From Ornithodoros turicata (lineage: Eukaryota; Arthropoda; Arachnida; Ixodida; Argasidae), in assembly GCF_037126465.1 (NCBI RefSeq), contig NC_088207.1, positions 38,562,143 through 38,626,142 of the forward strand: a stretch of DNA of 64,000 nt, read 5' to 3'. A model generated the notes under the pieces. That model ran no database searches. It had not been told where the DNA came from and saw nothing but the letters and a program-made list of their open reading frames with translations. The position numbers were made by a program, and so were the translations under genes. Shown here one piece after another: positions 1 through 10,300 of the stretch (positions are counted from its first letter, which is position 1; each line of letters opens with the position of its first letter).

Positions 1-145
1 GACCGCGGCTTTCGGGCGCGACCTTGTTCGCCACTAGCTTTGAACGTAATTCGACTCTACCAAACTCGTGGCGCTGTCGGACACTATGACGTCATTTGTT
101 CACAAACAGGTAGAGGTCTATTAGGTGGATAGTTCGTTCCATAAC
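1..145. repeat. dispersed repeat, left-truncated by window edge
   Basis: The first ~145 bases match the reverse complement of 31712-31862 with scattered mismatches. Shared blocks include the GCGCGACCTTGTTCGCC segment near position 17 and the TGACGTCATTTGTT segment near position 90. This is an interspersed element whose start lies outside the window. The family is not recognised. Confidence 0.6.
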
Positions 146-1350
146 AAAACTGAAAAAAGAAAAATGTGCTGGACGTGTGCAAAAGACAATGAACAACTCC
201 CTGTTAATCGCTTTCGCTCGAAATCGACGTATTTTCCCCGGCTTCCGTATTTTCCTGTGGGCATCGGCAGCGTGGCCGAGCGCCAGGGAGCATAATACGG
301 GAGGGGGCGGTCGGCTCGCGTGACGTTTCGTGACGTTGCTTCTGGGCTGGCGATAGGAAGCCGCATCTCGATGCCGGGGAAACGGACCGCCCTCTGGACG
401 TCACATTGTTCTCAGTTATTCAGATCAATAAGATTACTGCAAAGGACACTGTACAGGCTTTCGAGGAAGTATTTCTACCTCTACGTCAAGGACATTATCG
501 TTTTCCAAAAGCTAGAATACATTTTTGTTTTACGGGTTATTCCGTTAAGGCTGATTCACATTACAGTGTCTATACGGATGCATACAGCGTCTTACGTGTA
601 CCTTCGTTCTATCCTGAAGGCGAATCCGTTGCAATGATTCGCTGTCAGCTCAACGTCAATCGCACGCAGCCGAACGCACGCATTGAGACGCAATAGTGTG
701 AACCGTGCTTCATACTTGTCCCGTCCCGTCCGCTACACCCAGGGAAATGAGGATCCGACCGCACGGTAAACAACATCGGCTCTGTCCCACGAATGGTCCA
801 CGCATCCAACGACTACGAGACGGTGCTACCCTTGTTGAAGTGCCTTGTTACACATTTTGAAATGTAATACGTTTCGTGCGCAGACATTTGACGGTTTTGC
901 TACATCGGAAAATGTTCACGATAACAGTTCCGAAACCATGATAGGCCAATCGCCAAGCTTCTTTGAAGCGGGTGACATCACATGGCGAACTTCCTTTATC
1001 GTATTGTTTTCGTAGAGAACTATAACTCCCTATTACATCAGTGACTAATACAGAAGTCATCCTAGGTTATCCCCGATAAACGTAAAAGAACGTTCTTTGC
1101 CCCGATGTGAACCTGAATTGAAAGTTTCACATAGAAAAGGGTAATAGAACCGGAGAAAATAGGCACCGCGAATACTGAAATTCATGCGGCTCTGGCCACG
1201 GTCACTGTACTCCAACCCTAACTTTCTTGAAAGGCAAGCGCGTCACACGGGAAAGACGAAGTCTTTTGCACGCTTAGTACCCGCGTGCACACGGGTTCTT
1301 TCGGAATCTGACTGAAGAAGACTGCATCACCATTCGACGTGGCGGCACAG
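146..1350. other. upstream region of the GH18-like gene, no gene seen
   Basis: About 1.2 kb with no protein-like reading frame. It should contain the promoter and 5' untranslated region of the gene whose ATG I place at 1351, but I see no clear TATA box or initiator. The 300-700 part has short open frames without family resemblance. Confidence 0.4.
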
Positions 1351-4300
1351 ATGGAATCACCAACGGTTTCTGAGGAAATTCAACAAATCAATTCGTAAGT
1401 ATTATGGGGATACAAACGACAATGTGAGGAAGCCCTGGTAAGTTTGAGCGATGCGTGTCTTGTTTCCTACAGGCAGTTCCTTACCTCTCTGTATAATCCC
1501 GAAGCGGAAGGTGGTAAGCGCACATTTTTTTGTAATCATGCATACCACACTGCCACTGATGGAATCCGGATGGATTCCGAAACGTCAATTTTATTCACTG
1601 TTTTTAATTGTTGTGAGCCGGTGTGAATTTTGGTAATTAAAGATGTATGTTCCCGGCCTTTGGTCAATCTTTATACCACACTGCGCCACATCTGCCAGCG
1701 TGGCCTAGATGGTTGCCATACTATAGAAGAAATAGACTTGATAAGGCTCCATAAGTCTGCAAGGACGTCTGCAACAAGAACAGTAAAAGTGTTCATAGGC
1801 TTCTCCGTTCAGCGTCCTTTGAAATCTAACATTTTGCTTCTCATTTTGCCGACATAGACCACGTTGTGTTTTGCAACTTTTTTTTTTTTTTTTGAGCAAA
1901 CAAATGTGACACTTACCTGTTTATCTGTTCCAGGGAAGCAGTCGTAAGTACTATGGGTATCTCGCACACATATCCCTATAGGCATGTGAACTGTCTAACT
2001 GATGTCACATGGGCTTCACACGCGAGAACGAAATGACTGGGCACGGACATTGTCACGTTTTTCTATTCATTTGCATAGATAGTCGTCATGCGTCTGATCT
2101 GTGCTCACATCATACAATAAACGAAATCATGGTAATGACGTATTAGACGTGCAAAGAGAAGCTCCCATCACACCGATCTGATATACGACTGTATCGTATA
2201 GACTGAACTATGTAATCATTGTTTGATCATTTACACCAAATGACACATGTTGGGGACTATAGTTTAAAGGAGCAAATTTACCTCGAACTTATATTTTCTA
2301 CTGTGTGATATGATGTTACCCCGAGGAACTGTCACGCAAAATACATCCTTTGGGAAGCGCGCATTTCCATGCAGAATTAGTTCTCCTTCTGACGTGTCGT
2401 GATGTCAGACCATACGAGAACGTTCATTGGTTGCCGAGTATCGTCTGCTACAGCGCAGGAGCAAGGCGGCCGTGAATGTGTGTCCCATGGCTTCTAGTCC
2501 TATTTTCTACTCGTCCTGACACATTTTTCCGAGCCGTTCCCTTCTCATTTAAAACAGACAATTACAGGGTACTACAAGCCGTGTCTCTGCAGTTTGCGTA
2601 TGTAGTCGCACATGTACTTCAATGTTTTCTTTTTGCTGTTTTCGGATCAATCCCAGTTTCCTTCAGCTTATTTCAGTGTCGCTGAACGCTGTCAGAATGT
2701 CAGTTTTGAATTCCATCCAACTCCTGGCTTGAATTAAATTGCGGGGTGTTGATTCATTCTAGGAGCTTTAGAACCAGAAACGTAGTGATTCTTGGTTGTG
2801 CCGCCGTCGTCGTCATCGTTTTGGTCACACTAGCCGTTAGTGACTATACAGAACCGCCTCAAAGTATGTATAAACATTTCCAACAAATATAAATTATAAA
2901 TATAAATATATAGTTATATAATATGTATACGTATACATATTATAAATATATATGTGACGTAACGACGAAGCAGACTTGTGCCCGTTACCAAAAAATAGGA
3001 ACTAAATACCGTTACCCGTTACTTCAGAAAAAGTAACTAAATACGTTACTCGTTACCAACATACAAAAGTAACGAGTTCTCGTTACTCACATGTAACGAG
3101 TTACTTTTACGCTACCGCCGCATAGTTAAAGGAGCGAACAAACATGCCGTCGCTTGGTTTTTTCAAACGCGTTTTTTTTTGTAGCCATAGCACAATTGGT
3201 GCTCATTCTTGGGAAGGAGTGATGGTCGGAGGTTACGGATCGCACGTAGTCATGGGTCCGTGGGTCCGATCCACGCATTGCGCCACACGGAGTGCCGAAA
3301 TGTGCTCCCCCGCGCTGAAGAAAAGGAACGAGTAACGTCAGTAACGAGTTACTAATTTTTGTAACCGTTACTATTACCATTTTTTAAAAAGTAACTGAAT
3401 CGTTACTTCGTTACCAAAAAAAGTAACCGCTATCAAGTAACGAGCTAGGCACAACTCTGCGACGGAAGAGACCGAACTCACGCTCGTGCATGGGCAGGCA
3501 TATTCGTTAAACTGACATTGCTCGGGACGGATGTTCCTGTGTTCATCACATATATATATATTTGTCCTGACGAAGACAGTGCCACTGTCGAAACGTCGAC
3601 CCCTTGCCCATTTTACTTTTTAACGTCTCCCTATGTAATAAACTAGTGTGTGTAACTTCCCTAAAATCTGGTTCCGCGTCTTTTTTTTTTTTTTTTGAGC
3701 CCATTAGTTCTTTCAATGATGTCAGGCAGCCAGTTGTCTCTTTAACTGCTGGTTGCCTTGCCGTCCGTTTCAGCAGTCATTCTTCCTTGTTTCCGTGTCG
3801 TGTCATCCCTCCTCTGTCCCCTTTCTCGGGTCCATATTTTCTCTTCCTTGTTTGCTTCGCCAAAGCTCCGAGTTTTACCACTTTATTTAGCATCTTTTGT
3901 GTAGTTGCCTTGCGTTAATGGTTGTGTCGGGGAAGAGTACATCAGGGAACACGGCGGTTCTAAGTGTATTTTTTTTCTGTGGCAAGGCCCACCTGCGGCT
4001 TCACCAACGATACGCAGTGTGCATGCAAGAAAGCACGAGGAGGACAATTCCGTAACAACTGGCTTGGCTGCAAAAAGTCCAGATGAAGGTGAGGACCTCG
4101 GTTCACCATTTTTGCACCAAATACAACGTGTTCCCCTTCGATTGCTCCAGGGGCGTTGCCACTACTGTGCCACCTGACTGCTCCCAGCCTGATTCCTGGA
4201 AGGTCAGGTGCAACTCTCCTACCCAAGCCTTGTATCTGTGATTACCTACTCCTGGAGATTCGCATGAACGAGGACGGATCGTACAATGGTTAGTTTCGTC

Positions 4301-7300
4301 GCTGTGTGTGTTAGTTTGCTGAAAATTGAGATTGACCTGCTCATTATACTCTTCACTCGAAACGCGTACGTAGACCATACAAAGGCAAAACATGTTGCAT
4401 AATGTAAAAACCCCCGAGACTAGGGAACACGAAATGACAGACACAACACGAAGTCTCAAAAATGAAAACTACAAACCTTTTTACAACATCATTTGAAGAT
4501 AGAGAGGATATAAAGGATAATACAGCGTTGTCAATTACACTCAGGTAAATCTCGGAAAGAACAGGCGCGATGCTCGAGCCAATACAGGTACCAGTTTGTT
4601 GGGTGTACAGATGCCTGTCAGTACTTATGGCAGTTGACCTCAGATAAAGTTCTAGTAAGCGCAAAAATTCAGTCACAGATATACCAACTTTCGATTGAAA
4701 GCGCACCAAGTTATCTTCAAGAGTCTGCGTACTCTAATCAACAACATATTCTCTTGCTGTGAAAGGTATAGATCCTTGATGTATAAGGAAAAAGCAAAGT
4801 TGTTCAGAATTTTTCAAAGTTAAACCGCTAGGGACAAAAATAGAGGAAAATCCATTTTGCAAAAAGATCGAAACAGTTTTTTGTCAGGTTTGATTCTCAT
4901 TGATTACGATTCTAAGCGGCGCATCCACCTCGTGATCCTTGAGCAAGAACTTTACAGCGAAAGTTCCACGAGAAGCAGAGCGTATACAGTTACATAGGGC
5001 GGTCAGATCATTGTCAAGAAGAATAGAACAAATCGACTTCTTGATTTTGTCCAAAGCATGGTTATACGGTTTCAAAACGTTTCCAACAGCTGCCGACCTC
5101 TTAATGCAAAAACACTTTCAGGTAGGACAGCGAATTTTGCAGACTTATCAGTTTGCAACAGACATAAGTTCTTCTCAGACAATTCATTACGAACTAAATT
5201 AACAGGAGAGAGATTACGGTTTACGGGACGGTTGTTCGAACCCAGAGTGTGCGAAATGTGGTGTACTGCCTGAGAAATGAAAGACGAGGATAAGGAGGGA
5301 TCAGTTATGACAGACGAAACCTTATAAATGCAAGCAGCTACATCTAAACGGGAGGGAGTCAAGTTTAAACAAAACTTAGGGCCCTTTGATAAAATCGCGG
5401 TTATGCGGGCAGCAGAGGTGGGCAAAACTCCTCACGGTCTTTGCCCTCACCTCGATTTTCCTGGACGGAGCTTTGTCCTCACCTCACCTCACCTCAACTA
5501 CTTTTCGGAGAAGTTACCTCACCTCACCTAAAAAAAAATTCAGAAATTTTTCCTCGCCTGCCCTCACCTCAAATAATTTTTCAGAAACTTTTTCTCGCCC
5601 CACCTCACCTCAAAACATTATCCGAAAAATGTCCTCACCTCACCTCACCTCAGCCTTTCCTGAAAAAATCTTTCCTCACCTCACCTCATCTCAAATTCCG
5701 TGAGGTGAGCGGGTTCAAGGCGCCCTCACCTCACTTGCAGTTAGGAGGGTGCCCCTCCCTGCTCAAGGTCGACGCTTCTCACTTTTTTAAATTACGAAAG
5801 TACGCAGCGCAAAGCAAGTATCGAGACTAAAGCATCAGGTCCCGACTCTCTGCTTCAGCGGTAGATTGTGACTGTAGGTGTTTGTGGCGCAAGCGCAACA
5901 AAGGCCAGAAAGCGCCACGACTGCGGTGAGTACCTGATGAATGGCGATGATAGCTAAAATTATTTACGGATCATGTCCTACGCATTATATCATGGCCGCT
6001 CGCCATCAGCTAGTGGGATGGCAGGTGCATTGCTAATTGTCTCGTTCACCGCCTTCGCATGGCATCCGATAGGTTGAGCGCTACAGTGGTGGTCGAATCG
6101 AAGCGCAGCTTTGTGAATCATAATCGTATGAGTGTCACGCCATCAGTGCACCCAATGTCGTGCCCCCTACTTTTTGTGAGATGTGCAGCCAGAGTCTCTA
6201 GACCCATCGTCAGGACTCAGGACCAGCCAATAAGCATCGATTATTGATAGTGAAGTGCAACGGCTCGCGTCGTTTGGTTTACAACAGTCACTGAAAAAAC
6301 AAATAAAGTAAAGAAGACAGCCCTAACAACTACCTTTTGCCAACTTGCCTCATATCACCTAAAAATTTTCGGACAAATTTTCCCTTTTCTTCTCTCGACA
6401 CATGAAAAAAAGTCCTCACCTCACATGAAAAAGGAATCCTCACCTCAGAAAATTTTAACAAAATTTCCCTCACCTCACGTCACCTCCAAAATTTTTCAGA
6501 AAATGTATCTCATCCCACCTCACCTCAGGCTTTCTGGAGAAAAAATTTCCTCACCTCACCTCACCTCAAAAAGTTTTTCAGAAAATGTCCCTCACCTCAC
6601 CTCACCTCAGCGTCTTCTAGGAAGATTTTTCCTCACCTCACCTCACCTCAACCATTGCTACAAAAGATGCTCCTCACCTCACCTCACCTCAAATTCCGTG
6701 AGGTGAGGGTGAGGTGAGGGTGAGGGAGCCCTCACCCTCACAAGCCCTCGCGAGGGTGCCCACCTCTGGCTGGCAGACACGGGAGCACAAGTAGGGTTTA
6801 CAAGGCACGAAGGCGGAAAATTGCGAAACATGTGTTGGTTGGGCAAGCCGTGCAGATGTTTTGTGATATGTGTTGCTGTGCCTTAGAGGAGCAAGAGAGT
6901 CACCATGCAAAATATTTTAGCTCAACTGTGTCTCATTACTACGCAATGAAAACGCCCTGAAAAAGCTTCCATGAGCGGTGTGGCGCGACTTTGGAGACCC
7001 GGTCTAATCTCCTGGTATGACGTAATCAAGTCCGCGTGACGTGGCACCAGCGCGAGGAGCAACCTCGAGGTCTCGTTTCGCACCTAAAATTCATCTGCCG
7101 CGAACACGGGGCGGCGCTCCTTGCGGGGGACTCTTCACGTCACTGAGTGATGTCAGCATCGCTCGCGCTCTTCGGAGTTGCCCTTCGAAAGGGCATGTAC
7201 ATCAGACATCGCGCGTAAGCGTCGTTTCAGGGTAAAGTGTGGTATCGATCAGTGGCTGACGTTGCTTGCCTTGTTCCTCGGTTTCGGCAGCTCGTCGCCT

Positions 7301-10300
7301 TTGCTCAGACTGTCTTCTTTTGGCGCCTGCTTGGCCCGGCACTCGTACTCCGTTCACACTGCATTGTGTACTTGAATTCAGCCCATACGCGCCTTGCATA
7401 TCCGCAAGTACAGGCTCCCCGCGTGCTAGACCGCTTCCGCAGATGTGCTCCTCTCCGTGACGTCACCCACCGCGGCCTGGGTACATTGGCTTCCGTTCCG
7501 TGACCTACTTTCTCTTACTTCAACTCTCCACTGCCCTCCTCCTCTCTCACGCGGCGTACTTCCCTCTCCACGTTTTGAGGCAGATGCCGCTGCTTGGCTC
7601 CGAGTGAGTGATAGTTAGGGGTGAATAGATGTGGATAGTGGTAGTGGGTGGACTGCCTGAACGCATTTTCTGAAAGCTTTTGAAGCGGGCCTTCACAGCT
7701 CCTTTAAAGGAGCACTGAGGTGACCCCAAAAATTCCGTTTCCGTTTTTCGCTGCGGAGTGTTCTGCAACGTATAAAATTAGCTACTGCGAAAGAACGACG
7801 TACGTGACCTACAGAGCGAGCGCGAGGACTCTGTTCCGCACACCTTTCGAAAATCTTCTCCTCGTGAAAAGGGCGCATCGCAAAACGAGAGGACGCAGTG
7901 ACGTAACGTGATCTCCCGGCACGTGATCCATGACGTACAGCGACACAGCTCAAACATGTATAACCGGCGCGTGAGCTGAAAAAAAAAGGCTCGGTGCTCT
8001 CTCCCCGTCACGCGAGGATCGTGTAGGCCGTCCGGGGCTGCTTTCTCGCACTTCTTCAACTTGGTCAGGTGTCCAGACTGACTTTATCACCCGGAAGAAG
8101 CTTGTGCACTAGTTCGCTATTAATCACGCGTATGTCGTGCATTGTATCCATGTGAGTGCTTCTCTATTCCCGTTTGGCGTCCAGCCGAAGAGTTCAACTT
8201 TCTTCAAGCTTACAATGGAGAGAGCAAGCTGCTACTTGCCCTCCCTCAGCTGGCGTGGGAAGACTTGGAAACTACGGCTTCGTCAGAAACGTATCTGGAC
8301 AACGCTCGAAACCTGTATAACACGAAGGGTGTTCGAGGCTACGGCCTTCTGTCCTTCCAATACAAGTTGCCTACTGACCTAAGCCAACAAGTTGGACATA
8401 TCTCACATTTTTACGACGTGAGTCCAAGATAAGTCTAGAACCAATTTCGTGAACCACAGAATTTGTTGTAGGGAATATAATCTTACATGTAGAAAAACAT
8501 GTGATATCGTAATTTCCCTTTCACGACAAATTAACGTCCACGCAATGGACTTCATCATGGATCTCTTTCATAATGGACCTTTTTCACAACGCTTCTGCGC
8601 ATGCTCTGTGATCCTGACGGCGTCGGAGAGAGTTCTCTACATGGTGCTGGCTGTGTGTTGGCGCGCGCCGAACGTGTTTCGCCGGACAGCTGCTAGGATA
8701 CGACGCGGGTGTGAAAAAGGTCCATTGCTTACGCGCATACACGTGTCGTCGGTGACCATGAAGGCGCCACGAAACCCTCCCTCTCCCTGTGCTCGACAGA
8801 TGGCGTCTTACGCATTTAGGGGGATCACTTCTGCACCTGGACAGTCCTGCTGGCGCAGCTCCATGATCGGTTTTATGATTGGGACCCACACCTACAGACG
8901 TGGAAAGAGAGCAGGAAAGAGATTCATGGGAACAGACACCAAAAAGCATAATGTTCATGTCGTACCTGCATATCGAGCGCCGCCAATATTGCGTGGCAGA
9001 TCCGTAACATTGTACATACTACTTTACTCTCAGGGTACCACTGATTGAAGACTATGGTGTGAATAACGCTTTGCTCGCATATGCTTTCAGTCATGCTAAC
9101 ATATCTAAAGCGCACACTGTGCAACTTTTCAGACATTGAAGAAAGAGCTCCAAGCGGGAGACTTGCAGAATAAGTTCACAAATTTCTTTTCTGTTCAACC
9201 CCGGCAACTCTCCAGTGCCAAGGATACATTCAAGCGACTTCTCACCGAATTGCAGGGGTAAAGTAAATCCCAACTGCTTCAGAATGGCTATTCAGTTTTT
9301 CTAGATCACACATGCACAGTTAAATGCGTCTTACTGTAAAATTTATTTGCAGGAGAGTCAAGTTTATAATTCTAGAAACGTTCACAAGAACACACGAGAA
9401 GAGCTGCGTGGTGGAGGCCGCCTCGTCTTGGGGTCCTGAAGGTCTTTTTGGAGATTTCCAACCAAACATCGTAAGTACACAGGAAAGGAGGAAAGCAGTG
9501 ATGGGAGAGTGTGTCCGAGTTGTCGACCGAAAGAGACTACACCATAGCATTTTTATCATTGCTGCCAACACAAAAATCTATTTCCAAAAAACAAACAGTG
9601 ATGTGCAGTGTGTTGTGCAGTGTGTTCCGCCGCCTGCTCGCTACGAAAGAATCACGGCGGGCATGGTCTATCTGTAGCCGCGGCGCGGCGCGCATGCGCG
9701 AGTGAGTAGAGAGGGAAGGAGAGGGCGCGTGGAGAGCGCGACGCGGCGTCGGCAGTGCAGCTGTGGTGGTCGACAGGTTCGGACATGTCCGCATGGACGC
9801 GCCTTGGGTTATGAAAGCTGTGCGAAGGAGCGGCGGTGAAAGAAGGCTGAGGCTGCGAGACGGCGCTGCCAAGCTGAATCGAAGGAAGCCCGAAAGCTAG
9901 GATCGTGTGAAGGGTTGTGTAGCGTCGGATCCACCAATGGATCGATCTTTTTTTTTTTTTCTGGTCGGCGCATCGCAGACGTTTGTATCAGACAAGAAGA
10001 GAACGCGAAACGTGTATAAAACTGCCTGCCTGAAACGTGTGCCTTTTTTCCATACTGCATAATAGAGGAGCCTTGGTCATTTTTCACCGTTGCATCTATC
10101 GAATGCGTGAGATAAAACACAGAGCAGGCACAGCATTGAGGTATATGCACGCTCTCAGCAACTCCATATGCTGGTGCTGGTCGAAATGTCGGTGAGAGTA
10201 TCCCGCAAGACATTAATAAAATCGATTTAAAATTAGCCCATCCCACTTCCGAGCAGCGGGACACCCAACCTTGTCAGGGAAACGATCACTATTCCGTAGC

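Larger units (their letters stand above)
5413..6768. mobile_element. hAT-like element carrying CCTCA arrays, nested in the Penelope-like element
   Basis: The left end CAGAGGTGGGCA (5413-5424) and right end TGCCCACCTCTG (6757-6768) are perfect inverted repeats. Flanks GCGGGCAG (5405-5412) and GCTGGCAG (6769-6776) match at 7 of 8 positions, as expected for an aged hAT target duplication. Most of the element is built from CCTCA repeats; a non-repetitive core (about 5760-6370) lacks any transposase-like frame. It could be one 1.36-kb element or two fused copies, since the 5685-5760 stretch looks like a second right end. Confidence 0.68.
4353..6850 (-). mobile_element. Penelope-like retroelement fragment, interrupted
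   Basis: On the minus strand, 5425-4353 encodes broken pieces of a Penelope-like reverse transcriptase. An N-terminal block contains LSKGPKF, a middle block contains LLKDHEVDAPLRIV (4884-5075), and a C-terminal block contains the finger/palm signature YTQQTGTCIGSSIAPVLSEI (4353-4709), which corresponds to the usual Y-Q-x-x-G-x-x-MGS-x-LSP-x-x-A pattern. The frame shifts between the blocks, and no endonuclease domain is seen, so this is a dead copy. Its 5' part is displaced: a hAT-like element sits at 5413-6768, and the reading frame resumes at about 6777 (residues VNPTCAPVSA joining to RITAILSKG across the insertion). It lies in an intron of the GH18-like gene. Confidence 0.75.

Noticed and set aside
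1935..1944. 10-nt micro-exon in intron 1 of the GH18-like gene
   Set aside because: It has AG and GTAAGT on its sides, but including it would destroy the phase match between the exons at 1351-1394 and 2763-2863.
3990..4250. small cysteine-rich secreted protein
   Set aside because: Two attractive cysteine-containing stretches are in different frames separated by a stop, with no signal peptide and transposon sequence around them.
8449..9048. 199-codon open frame on the plus strand
   Set aside because: It has no domain-like pattern, lies between two good exons of the GH18-like gene, and overlaps repeat-like sequence.
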